A DNA stretch of 11,554 nt from CAZTGZ01 sp044339595 (GTDB lineage Bacteria; Bacteroidota; Bacteroidia; NS11-12g; UBA9320). The notes under the pieces are model-generated. The model was not told the DNA's origin, ran no database searches, and saw nothing but the letters and a program-made list of their open reading frames with translations. The DNA is taken from the NCBI GenBank assembly GCA_044339595.1, contig JBIIVF010000077.1, positions 1 to 11,554 on the forward strand, read 5' to 3'. Both the position numbers and the translations under genes were made by a program. This document shows, in pieces, positions 1-7,354 of this stretch. Within the stretch, counting starts at the first letter, position 1; the number at the start of each line of letters is the position of its first letter.

Positions 1-204
1 ATTGGCAGATGCCACCACCAGAAATCCACCGACCACTACTGCCCATAGCACGTTCAAGTGTGCCGATGATTGAGGAGCCAGTAAAAATCCGAGTACAGCA
101 GAAATCACCACCGACAAGGTCAAACGGGTCTTCATCAACTGATGATAATCGGTCAACTTGGCCTTAAAAGACAACGGAATGCTATGTGAAACGGCTGTTT
201 TCAA
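1..204 (-). CDS. ctaB: Protoheme IX farnesyltransferase (heme O synthase), N-terminal part only
   Basis: CtaB is an integral-membrane UbiA-family prenyltransferase that attaches a farnesyl group to heme B to give heme O, the substrate of CtaA. Only the first 68 residues lie in the window; the family is usually about 290-310 residues. Visible are the family-typical start (KLTDYHQLMKTRLT, matching the usual 'YxxLTKPR' region), then the first membrane segment (about residues 28-43) and the start of the second (about 52-67, ending VVASAN). The Asp-rich prenyl-diphosphate motifs would lie beyond the edge. The frame is open from an upstream TAA, and the only usable start before the conserved region is TTG at 204-202, which shares two bases with the ctaA stop codon (TTGA). 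This implies translational coupling. The identification rests on the N-terminal motif plus the ctaC-ctaD-ctaA context. Confidence 0.85.
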   Translation of the reverse strand, partial: MKTAVSHSIPLSFKAKLTDYHQLMKTRLTLSVVISAVLGFLLAPQSSAHLNVLWAVVVGGFLVVASAN

Positions 205-1238
205 CTTTGAATGATTCTTTGATTGGATTTAAAAGAAATGATCAGTGCATTGAGACTGATCACAAACAATAAGGATCCCAGGGTGATGTGCATGACCTGC
301 GAAAAAGCCGGCAGCGACATCACGATATTCAATGCCCCGGTGCTTACTTGAAGCAAGACAATGGCAAGCAAGATATACAAATGAGACACCAGGAGGTGCT
401 TTTCACCTGATTTATAGACTTTATAAGAGGTCCAGAGCAACAGTACCAGAATTAATCCTGAAAAGTAGCGGTGGAAGGCAAATCCTGCGCCCAAACCAAG
501 GAATTGTTCCAGTTGGATGCGCGTTTCCGGCGACCAGAGGCTTTCGATCAGCGATCTGATTTGAATGCCTGAAAATATTTGAATCACAGAGAAGGTGAAC
601 AGCAAGGTAAACCAAATGTTCATGTTCTTTTTTTCGATGAGGACAGGCTGATAGGTCTTCATCGAGTGAAAGGCCAGCAACAAGAAAACGATCGCCGCAA
701 AGGCAAATAGGAAATGCAGAGAAACCAGTCCACTGAACAGATTGGTGTCGACCACAATCGATCCTAACCATCCGTTAAAAACAATCATCACTAAAGCAGC
801 GATGGAATACAGGAGTGGTTTTTTACTCGTTTTCCACCAGGAGAAAGAAAAGAACACCGTCAGCAACATCAGAAATCCGGTGACCACACCAAACAAACGG
901 TTGATGTATTCGGTGTACGCTGTAAACACATTGAAATCATGCGATAACAGCAAAGTACCGGAGTTTTGAATGGCCGTGGCCTCTTTATGGAATCCCAGTT
1001 GGTTCAAGAGTCGGATAAATCGTTCTGCTTTTACTTTTCTTTTTTCGAGAAATATATCTTTATAGTCATCCGGCAATCCGCTTACATCCGTCGGGGGTAT
1101 TATTTTTCCAAAGCATTTCGGCCAATCCGGGCATCCCATTCCGGAACCCGTTGATCGCACCAATCCTCCGAGGAAGAATAATAATGTGACGCTGATGATG
1201 GTGTATAGGCAAAATGTATAAAAGCGTTTATTTCCCAA
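201..1238 (-). CDS. ctaA: Heme A synthase (CtaA/COX15 family)
   Basis: CtaA oxidises the C8 methyl of heme O to a formyl group, making heme A for the aa3 oxidase encoded just upstream. The 345-residue protein has about eight membrane segments in two four-helix halves. The N-terminal signature GGLVRSTGSGMGCPDWPKC (residues 24-42) includes the extracytoplasmic Cys pair C36/C42. Later His ligand positions are recognisable: H175 (SLHF), H256 (FHRYFSG) and H317 (MHITLG). At the first ligand position the usual E-Y-x-H-R reads EYINR, with N113 instead of His; E110 is kept. An unusually long polar loop (about 50-105) precedes it. The start is TTG: an in-frame TAA lies a short way upstream and the next Met (M34) is inside the signature. 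It begins 10 bp after the ctaD stop, with no clear Shine-Dalgarno, and overlaps ctaB by two bases. Confidence 0.93.
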   Translation of the reverse strand: MGNKRFYTFCLYTIISVTLLFFLGGLVRSTGSGMGCPDWPKCFGKIIPPTDVSGLPDDYKDIFLEKRKVKAERFIRLLNQLGFHKEATAIQNSGTLLLSHDFNVFTAYTEYINRLFGVVTGFLMLLTVFFSFSWWKTSKKPLLYSIAALVMIVFNGWLGSIVVDTNLFSGLVSLHFLFAFAAIVFLLLAFHSMKTYQPVLIEKKNMNIWFTLLFTFSVIQIFSGIQIRSLIESLWSPETRIQLEQFLGLGAGFAFHRYFSGLILVLLLWTSYKVYKSGEKHLLVSHLYILLAIVLLQVSTGALNIVMSLPAFSQVMHITLGSLLFVISLNALIISFKSNQRIIQS

Positions 1239-1248
1239 GGTTTTCTGT

Positions 1249-3129
1249 TTATGCCCTGTTTAAACCCAGCCATTTTTTCAGCAGGGCAGAGAATAGAACT
1301 ACTTCTTTATCATCGGGTGTTTTATGCTCGCTTATTACCGGAGATGGGCTATAGGCCTGCTCTTCTAGGCTACCCTCATCCGGCACATTCTGCGGAATAA
1401 AATCAGTATCATACCCCGGTTTACTATAGTCATACGGCCAACGATAAACGGTTGGAATTTCACCCGGCCAGTTGCCGTGAATATGCTCCACAGGAGCGGT
1501 CCACTCAAGGGTATTGGCTTCCCATGGGTTTTGTTCAGCTTTTTCGCCGTTCACCATGCTTCCGAAGAAATTGTACAAGAAAACAACCTGTGCCAAACCG
1601 CCGATGATGGCAGCAATGGTAATCAATACGTTTACATCCATCCAGATACCGAATTCAGGCAAGAGGGTGAACTGATAGTAACGACGTGGAACACCGGCCA
1701 ATCCCATAAAGTGCATCGGGAAGAACACCAGATAGGCTGATATGAAGGTCAACCAGAAGTGGATATAACCCAATGGCTTGTTCAACATTCTGCCGAACAT
1801 GCGTGGATACCAGTGATAAATACCGGCCATCATACCGAAGATCGCGGCACTACCCATTACAAGGTGGAAGTGAGCCACCACAAAATAGGTATCGTGCAAT
1901 TGAATATCTAAGGTCGCATTTCCAAGGAAAATCCCTGTCAATCCACCGGTGATAAAAAAAGAAACCAATCCGATGGCGAACATCATTCCAGTGGTGAAAC
2001 GAATGCTTCCTCTCCACAGGGTGGCTAAGTAGTTGAAGGTCTTCACCGCCGACGGTACGGCAATGATGAGGGTCATGATCAGAAAGACAGTACCCAAAAA
2101 TGGGTTCATACCGGTAATGAACATATGGTGACCCCATACCAGGAACGACAAGAAGGAAATTCCAATCAATGAAATCACCATCGCAGTGTAACCAAAGATC
2201 GGTTTTCTTGCATTCACGGAGATCACTTCAGAAGTGATACCCAATGCCGGCATGATGATGATATATACTTCGGGGTGACCGAGGAACCAGAATAAATGCT
2301 GGAACAACACCGGACTTCCACCTGTATTTTCCAGAGCACCCACACCATTCAGCCAAATGTCTGAAAGGTAGAAACTGGTGCCGGCCATACGGTCGAACAT
2401 CAAAAACAATCCTGCGCCCAACAAAACAGGGAATGACAACAGACCCAATATAGCAGTGAGGAAAAACGCCCAGATGGTCAAAGGCAAGCGGTTCATGCTC
2501 ATTCCTTTGGTACGCATGTTCAATACGGTACTGATATAGTTAATACCACCCAACAAGGCAGATACTATGAAGAGGATAATAGCGACTAACCACAAGGTCA
2601 TCCCTGCACCGGAACCCGGCATGGCTTTAGGCAAGGCACTCAAAGGAGGGTAGATGGTCCATCCGCCGGAAGCAGGGCCGGTTTCAACGCCAAAAGAGGC
2701 GAGCAACACCACACTCGACAAGAAGAAGAACCAATATGAAAGCATGTTCATAAAGGGCGACGCCATGTCTCGTGCACCAATCTGCAATGGAATGAGTAAG
2801 TTCGAAAACGTTCCGCTCAATCCGGCAGTTAATACATAAAATACCATGATGGTACCGTGAATGGTCACCATGGCCATATAAAATCCTGAATCGAGTTTTC
2901 CATCCGGAGCCCATTTGCCCAGAAGTGCTTCCATGATAGGGAAGGCAGTATCCGGCCATGCAAGCTGAAGACGGAACAACAATGATAAAGTCATACCGAA
3001 AACCCCCATAATAATCCCTGTAATCAGGAATTGCTTGGAGATCATCTTGTGATCCATGCTAAACACATACTTGGAAATGAAAGTTTCCTTGTGATGTCCG
3101 TGATCGTGGTCGTGTGCGATTGTGCTCAT
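1249..3129 (-). CDS. ctaD: Cytochrome c oxidase subunit I (aa3-type, heme-copper oxidase family A)
   Basis: This is the catalytic subunit that reduces O2 to water at the heme a3-CuB centre and pumps protons, in the cytoplasmic membrane. With the ATG start at 3129 it has 626 residues; a TTG two codons earlier is possible but less likely. Visible ligands and pathway residues: H91 (heme a, TIHGTIMVF), D121 (D-channel, ARDMASPFMN), HPEVY at 285-289 (CuB His, gating Glu and the cross-linked Tyr), H334/H335 (CuB, WGHHMF), K363 (K-channel, AVPSAVKTF), and H420/H422 (heme a3 and a, VAHFHLVMG). The set is complete, so the enzyme should be active. There are about 12 membrane helices. The N-terminus is His/Asp-rich (HDHDHGHH, residues 6-13) and the C-terminal tail of about 100 residues is hydrophilic. 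The gene follows ctaC by 7 bp and is very probably cotranscribed. Confidence 0.97.
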   Translation of the reverse strand: MSTIAHDHDHGHHKETFISKYVFSMDHKMISKQFLITGIIMGVFGMTLSLLFRLQLAWPDTAFPIMEALLGKWAPDGKLDSGFYMAMVTIHGTIMVFYVLTAGLSGTFSNLLIPLQIGARDMASPFMNMLSYWFFFLSSVVLLASFGVETGPASGGWTIYPPLSALPKAMPGSGAGMTLWLVAIILFIVSALLGGINYISTVLNMRTKGMSMNRLPLTIWAFFLTAILGLLSFPVLLGAGLFLMFDRMAGTSFYLSDIWLNGVGALENTGGSPVLFQHLFWFLGHPEVYIIIMPALGITSEVISVNARKPIFGYTAMVISLIGISFLSFLVWGHHMFITGMNPFLGTVFLIMTLIIAVPSAVKTFNYLATLWRGSIRFTTGMMFAIGLVSFFITGGLTGIFLGNATLDIQLHDTYFVVAHFHLVMGSAAIFGMMAGIYHWYPRMFGRMLNKPLGYIHFWLTFISAYLVFFPMHFMGLAGVPRRYYQFTLLPEFGIWMDVNVLITIAAIIGGLAQVVFLYNFFGSMVNGEKAEQNPWEANTLEWTAPVEHIHGNWPGEIPTVYRWPYDYSKPGYDTDFIPQNVPDEGSLEEQAYSPSPVISEHKTPDDKEVVLFSALLKKWLGLNRA

Positions 3130-3136
3130 GATCAAT

Positions 3137-4921
3137 TTATTTCAGTGCTATTTGATTGTTTGAAGTGGTTGGTTTTGCTGCGGTGCTGTCTGCAGGCACT
3201 TCAGCGGGTTTCTCTGTATTCTTAACGTTTACAAAGGTGCCTTGTTTGGAGGCAAGCCATTTTTTGTATTCTGATTCAGACTCGATCACTACTTTTAATT
3301 TCATGTTGAAATGCGCATTTCCGCAAATCTTGTTACAAACTACATAATAATCGAATTCTGGGTTGTTCAGTTTGGTGCGCATATCCGCAGTGCTGATGGT
3401 CGGTTTGAAGGTGATTTGGGTCGGTAAACCTGGTACCACGTTCATTTGAGCCCTGAAATAGGGGAGATAGGCACTGTGAATCACATCACGACTGCGCAGT
3501 CTGAGGGTGACTTCTTTGTTCAGTGGAAGGTGAATCTCATCCGATACGATATCGTCGGCATACGCTTCAGTAAAGAAAGTCTTCTTTTCAATGGCCGCCT
3601 TGATTCTGGTGATCTGCGTATTCTTTCTTCTGATTTCTTTTCTCAATTCATTTTCTGCCGTTCCATTTTCGATCTCGACAATTTTCTTGAGGTGAGATTT
3701 TCTTTCATCGCCTTCAAGACCACCCAAGGTACTCTTTAACTTGCCTAAATCTCTGGGTAATACGCGGATGGCTTGTTCTACTTCCTTGATGTTGCCTTCG
3801 AGCTCAGCGATCAACGCAGCGGCTTGATCAGGCACTGCCACACCCAATGGGTTGGTAGCGGAGATCAGATTGTAATTGGCATTTCCCAATTTTGCATCGG
3901 CACCCGGATATCGGGCCGTCCAGCCGAATTGGTAAGCAAATATTTCTACTTCAGCCGTTCCTTTTTCAGGTGTGCGGGTAATTTTTTGCCATGCGGTCAA
4001 TCCACCGATTACCAAAATGGTCAAAACGATGGCCGGAATAACGGTCCAAATCATTTCAAGCTTATCGTTATCCGGATAATAAAGTGCTTTAACACCTTTC
4101 TTCTTTCTGTATTTGAAGGCAAAATAAAACAGCAAAAACTGGGTCACCACAAATACAAAGGTGGTGATGATGAGGGTGATGCTCATCATTCGGTCAATGG
4201 TGTTCCCATGTTCTGAAGCAGATTCGGGCAACAACAATCTTCCGTGATAAATATATTCCCAGGTACAGGCTGCCAAACCTGCGATGACGAACAACAGCAT
4301 CAGGTTGGCGTTTACATTATTCCAACGGATCACTTCACGACCGGTGATTTTTCCGACCATGTCGAGAATCTTTAAGATCATGATGACAATCAGACCCACG
4401 GTCAAAATCATGATGAACAATCCCCAGTTTACTTTTTTAATAAGGCCTTTATCCGGAGGTGCTACTGCAGAGTTGGCAGACGAATCAGCAGGAGCGGCAC
4501 CTAAATCACCGTTTTCGGTGTACATAATGATAGAATTGATTTGATCATCGGTCAAATCTTCAAATGCACTCATGGCAGAGCCGTTGTACTCCTCATAAAT
4601 GGCGATCGCATCCGGATCACCGGTTTTACGGAATTTTTCATTGTTGCGAATCCACTGGAGCAACCATTCATGGGTTCTTCGTTTTCCAACACCGGAGAGT
4701 GCCGGGCCCACAACTTTTGAGTTCAACGCGTGACAAGCTGCGCATTTCCCTTTAAAAAGATCGGCACCTGCTTTTACGGTTTCCTCAGAAACTGGCATGC
4801 CGGTCACACTTTCGGTGATCTTCAATGCGGCACGGGTGGTTAAACTGAATGTCATTAAGGAAATCAGGATCAATCCTGTTGCCATCAGTTTACGTTTCAA
4901 TAAGCTGAATTTTTTATTCAT
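3137..4921 (-). CDS. ctaC: Cytochrome c oxidase subunit II with N-terminal cytochrome c domain and coiled-coil insertion
   Basis: Subunit II accepts electrons at its periplasmic CuA centre and passes them to heme a of subunit I. At 594 residues it is well above the roughly 250-400 usual for the family. In order: signal peptide (1-32); a class I cytochrome c domain with C60-A-A-C63-H64 and a probable axial M117; a Ser/Ala/Pro linker (140-157); membrane segments near 165-187, 204-222, 245-270 and 288-312; then the cupredoxin domain, starting at FAYQFGWTARYPG (328-340). A charged, Pro-poor, helical segment (about 365-452) is inserted before the remaining cupredoxin strands. CuA ligands are H482, C529, C533, H537 and M540 (CNKICGNAHFNM). 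The Lys at 531 sits where many homologues have a Glu. The C-terminal tail (from about 560) is low-complexity Pro/Ala/Thr. It is the first gene of the operon and starts with ATG at 4921. Confidence 0.95.
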   Translation of the reverse strand: MNKKFSLLKRKLMATGLILISLMTFSLTTRAALKITESVTGMPVSEETVKAGADLFKGKCAACHALNSKVVGPALSGVGKRRTHEWLLQWIRNNEKFRKTGDPDAIAIYEEYNGSAMSAFEDLTDDQINSIIMYTENGDLGAAPADSSANSAVAPPDKGLIKKVNWGLFIMILTVGLIVIMILKILDMVGKITGREVIRWNNVNANLMLLFVIAGLAACTWEYIYHGRLLLPESASEHGNTIDRMMSITLIITTFVFVVTQFLLFYFAFKYRKKKGVKALYYPDNDKLEMIWTVIPAIVLTILVIGGLTAWQKITRTPEKGTAEVEIFAYQFGWTARYPGADAKLGNANYNLISATNPLGVAVPDQAAALIAELEGNIKEVEQAIRVLPRDLGKLKSTLGGLEGDERKSHLKKIVEIENGTAENELRKEIRRKNTQITRIKAAIEKKTFFTEAYADDIVSDEIHLPLNKEVTLRLRSRDVIHSAYLPYFRAQMNVVPGLPTQITFKPTISTADMRTKLNNPEFDYYVVCNKICGNAHFNMKLKVVIESESEYKKWLASKQGTFVNVKNTEKPAEVPADSTAAKPTTSNNQIALK

Positions 4922-4986
4922 TAATACGCCTTTTTTGTACTTGAAATGAGTTTAGAGCCCGATCATGGGCATTTTTTAACCGTGCG

Positions 4987-4994
4987 CAAAATTA
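4987..4994 (-). promoter_or_regulatory. Candidate -7 box of the cox operon promoter
   Basis: Read on the minus strand this is TAATTTTG, an exact match to the Bacteroidota -7 consensus TAnnTTTG, lying 65 bp upstream of the ctaC ATG. No clean TTG -33 element sits 17-23 bp further upstream; the best is a TTTC. That leaves the assignment tentative, but it is the best-placed promoter candidate for the respiratory operon. Confidence 0.4.
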
Positions 4995-5091
4995 GTTTTA
5001 TTTTGAAACTTTGAAAGAAGGGTGTAAACAAGAAATACACACAGGGGGTATTTAGAAAGGATTTAAATTGTTATCAGCTCATTTTCAAACA

Positions 5092-5117
5092 GAAAAGGAG
5101 CCAAATGACTCCTTTTC
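5092..5117 (-). terminator. Hairpin, probable terminator of the dapD-glycosyltransferase unit
   Basis: GAAAAGGAG (5092-5100) pairs perfectly with CTCCTTTTC (5109-5117) around an 8-nt loop. Read on the minus strand the 3' arm is T-rich and is followed by CTGTTTG, a weak U-tract. It lies about 215 bp downstream of the glycosyltransferase stop, rather far for a simple terminator, and before the cox promoter region. It could act in both directions. Confidence 0.45.
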
Positions 5118-5333
5118 CTAACCAAAAACTAAAACTGAAATATTACAATCTCAACAAAAATTCCTTGTGAATTACAATAATTCGAATACAAATTAAAGCA
5201 ACTGTTTGATTTTAAGTGTCACAGAGAAGTCAATTAAATTATTGAAAATGAGCAAGAAAATAACAACAATCGCACTGAAATGCTTGTCATTACACGGATT
5301 TATGGACTGCTGCGAGCCTAAGGTCAGTAGAGG

Positions 5334-6428
5334 TTAATTTCCGATTTTACGGTAGATGTTTATAAGTTTTTGGGTCATTACCTCCTCACTGAACATGGCC
5401 AATCGCTCGTTTGCGAGGTTTTTATGGTGCAGCGCATCAAAAGTTGGCGCACTGAATTGTTCGATGGCGGCGGTGATGCTTTCTTTTTGAAGCGGATCGA
5501 AATAAATGCCGGCATCGCCTGCTATTTCCTGCATACTGGTGCCAAAACCGGTTAAAATGGGAAGCTGATGGTGCAGGGCATCCAACACCGGCATACCAAA
5601 TCCTTCATAAACGGAGGGGTAAATAAAGGCCGCAGCCTCGTTGAACAGCATTTCCATTTCCTGATGGCCCACATCGAATTTTAGCTCGGCTTTTCTGCCG
5701 GATTTCTTTTCCGACACCAAAACAGCGCAAGCCCTGGAGGTTTCTCCTTTTCTGCCGGCGATGATCAGTCGGTAATCGGTTTTGGCTTCATGGTAGGCTT
5801 CAATCAGTCTTTCCAGATTCTTGCGGGTTTGAAAACTGCTGACGCACAAAATATAGGGCGTGCTTTTATCGGCATTTCGGGGGATCGCGCCGGATAAAAT
5901 TTGTTTTTTCGGTGTGAAGGTGGCGATCGGGGGCACCACGGAGATTTTTTCTTCGGGCATCTCCAGAAAATGCATCAAATCTTTTTTGGTGGTTTCTGAA
6001 ATGGTGATGATGTGATGGGCCAGTTTGCAAGCCCGCTTTGTTTTGAAGAGATAGACATTTCGGTCGAAATGCGCATAATGGCCGGGATAGCGAATGAACA
6101 ACAAATCATGGATGGTCACCAAAGCCGGAATTTCCGCTCTGCCGATGCCCAGGGGAAGTTCGTTGCTAAGGCCGTGATAGAGTTGAATGCGATCTCTTTC
6201 CAGTGCATTTGGAATACCGAAATTACGCCAGTACAACGAAGGAGATTTTCCTTTGAGGTGCAGCTTTGCAAAATCCGGTGCCGGATAATGTTCGCCGGCT
6301 GAGGAGGTATAAAGGTGTATATCTATACTCGGATCGGATGCGTGAAGATGGCGGATCAGGTTGCGACTGTAGTCACCCAAACCGGTTCGGTTCAAAAAAT
6401 ATCTTCTGGCGTCAAATCCGATTTTCAT
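5334..6428 (-). CDS. Glycosyltransferase, GT4-type (GT-B fold)
   Basis: This is a probable NDP-sugar-dependent retaining glycosyltransferase of the cytoplasm or inner membrane face, likely acting in polysaccharide or glycolipid assembly; donor and acceptor are unknown. The 364-residue length is normal for the family. The N-terminal domain (1 to about 175) starts MKIGFDAR and has a Gly-rich TGLGDYSRN loop (15-23) plus conserved-looking H84 and H107 (TIHDLLF). The C-terminal domain has YILCVSSFQTRKNLERLI (192-209) and the donor-site motif YEGFGMPVLDA (274-284). In the usual E-x7-E motif the second acid is Asp (E275-x7-D283), a conservative change. There is no signal peptide or membrane helix. 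The ATG is 4 bp after the dapD stop, so the two are probably cotranscribed although no functional link is obvious. The last bases overlap nothing convincing on the other strand. Confidence 0.9.
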   Translation of the reverse strand: MKIGFDARRYFLNRTGLGDYSRNLIRHLHASDPSIDIHLYTSSAGEHYPAPDFAKLHLKGKSPSLYWRNFGIPNALERDRIQLYHGLSNELPLGIGRAEIPALVTIHDLLFIRYPGHYAHFDRNVYLFKTKRACKLAHHIITISETTKKDLMHFLEMPEEKISVVPPIATFTPKKQILSGAIPRNADKSTPYILCVSSFQTRKNLERLIEAYHEAKTDYRLIIAGRKGETSRACAVLVSEKKSGRKAELKFDVGHQEMEMLFNEAAAFIYPSVYEGFGMPVLDALHHQLPILTGFGTSMQEIAGDAGIYFDPLQKESITAAIEQFSAPTFDALHHKNLANERLAMFSEEVMTQKLINIYRKIGN

Positions 6429-6432
6429 GGTT

Positions 6433-7254
6433 CTATACCGGAATATTGTATTCCCTCAGGGCATCATTCAGGGAAGTTTTTTTATCGGTTGATTCTTTGC
6501 GCGTGCCAATAATCAAGGCACAATTGACGCCGTAATGTCCGGATGGGAAAGACTTCTGGATGCTCCCCGGGATCACTACAGATCTCGGAGGAATATAGGA
6601 TCGGTATTCTTTGGGTTCGTCGCCGGAAACGTCGATGATCCGGGTGCTTTGGGTCAAGGTTACCCCAGCACCAATCACCGCTTCTGAACCTACACGAACG
6701 CCCTCTACGATGATGGCTCTGGATCCGATAAAGCAATTATCTTCAATAATGACCGGGGCTGCCTGCACAGGTTCGAGAACCCCGCCAATGCCGACGCCAC
6801 CGCTTAAATGTACATGTTTGCCGATTTGGGCACAACTGCCCACCGTGGCCCAGGTGTCTACCATGGTTCCACTGTCTACAAAAGCACCGATGTTAACATA
6901 CGATGGCATCAAGATCACGCCGGGAGCCACAAAAGCACCATAGCGGGCAATGGCATGCGGCACTACACGGATGCCCAACTCGGCATAGCCTGATTTGAGC
7001 TTCATTTTATCGTGAAACTCCATCGGCCCGGCGTGCATGGTTTCCATGTTGCGGGTTGGAAAATACAGAATCACCGCTTTTTTAATCCATTCATTCACGA
7101 TCCATCCGTCGGCTGATGGCTCCGCCACCCTCAGTTTGCCTTTGTCGAGATCTTCTATGATTTCCTCAATGATGGCCACCTTTGCCGTTTGCTTGAGCAA
7201 ATCTCTATTTTCCCAGATTTGTTCAATCAGGGCTCTTTTGTTTTCCAAATCCAT
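6433..7254 (-). CDS. dapD: 2,3,4,5-tetrahydropyridine-2,6-dicarboxylate N-succinyltransferase
   Basis: DapD transfers succinyl from succinyl-CoA to tetrahydrodipicolinate in the succinylase branch of diaminopimelate/lysine synthesis, feeding both lysine and peptidoglycan. The 273 residues match the family length of about 270-275. The N-terminal helical domain (1-100) contains the family-typical LRVAEP..DGWIVNEWIKKAV and FHDKM segments. The centre (about 105-200) is a left-handed beta-helix of hexapeptide repeats, for example VNIGAFVDSGTMVDTWATVGSCAQIGK split over 120-146, GGVGIGGVLEP (152-162) and FIGSRAIIVEGV (175-186). The C-terminus holds the PPRSVVIPGS strand (222-231). The start is ATG at 7254, with CTTTGCACC just before it and no Shine-Dalgarno. 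It is the first gene of a two-gene minus-strand unit, divergent from the peptidase gene. Confidence 0.97.
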   Translation of the reverse strand: MDLENKRALIEQIWENRDLLKQTAKVAIIEEIIEDLDKGKLRVAEPSADGWIVNEWIKKAVILYFPTRNMETMHAGPMEFHDKMKLKSGYAELGIRVVPHAIARYGAFVAPGVILMPSYVNIGAFVDSGTMVDTWATVGSCAQIGKHVHLSGGVGIGGVLEPVQAAPVIIEDNCFIGSRAIIVEGVRVGSEAVIGAGVTLTQSTRIIDVSGDEPKEYRSYIPPRSVVIPGSIQKSFPSGHYGVNCALIIGTRKESTDKKTSLNDALREYNIPV

Positions 7255-7354
7255 GGTGCAAAGATGTAACGAAAAACAAAAAAAAGCACACGTTTAACGT
7301 TTATCTTCCTGATTTTAACTGCCCGGATATTATTATTGAAAGATATTTTTGATT
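7255..7354. promoter_or_regulatory. Divergent intergenic region between dapD and the S9B peptidase gene
   Basis: These 100 AT-rich bases must hold promoters for both directions. A plus-strand TATTTTTG (7344-7351) matches the -7 consensus TAnnTTTG but ends only 3 bp before the peptidase ATG, so it would give an essentially leaderless or misplaced transcript. Toward dapD, TACATCTTTG just before the ATG is a near match with two extra spacer bases. The heptamer ACGTTTA is repeated in tandem at 7290-7303. None of these is certain. Confidence 0.35.

Larger units (their letters stand above)
4922..5333. other. 412-bp AT-rich intergenic spacer between the glycosyltransferase gene and the cox operon
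   Basis: No convincing protein gene is seen. It holds the candidate cox promoter box (4987-4994), a 9-bp-stem hairpin (5092-5117), a small GAATT/AATTC palindrome near 5168-5182, and two arms of a perfect 12-bp inverted repeat (5077-5088 and 5242-5253). A plus-strand 29-codon ORF (5248-5337) starts inside one arm but has no supporting signals. The rest is A-rich sequence with no recognised motif. Confidence 0.6.

Noticed and set aside
3133..3135. TTG two codons upstream as the ctaD start
   Set aside because: The ATG at 3129 gives the common MSTIAHDHDH beginning and a better-spaced start 7 bp after the ctaC stop.
5248..5337. 29-codon plus-strand ORF with three Cys, starting in the 12-bp inverted repeat
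   Set aside because: No Shine-Dalgarno or promoter, convergent overlap with the glycosyltransferase end, and too short to judge without homologues.
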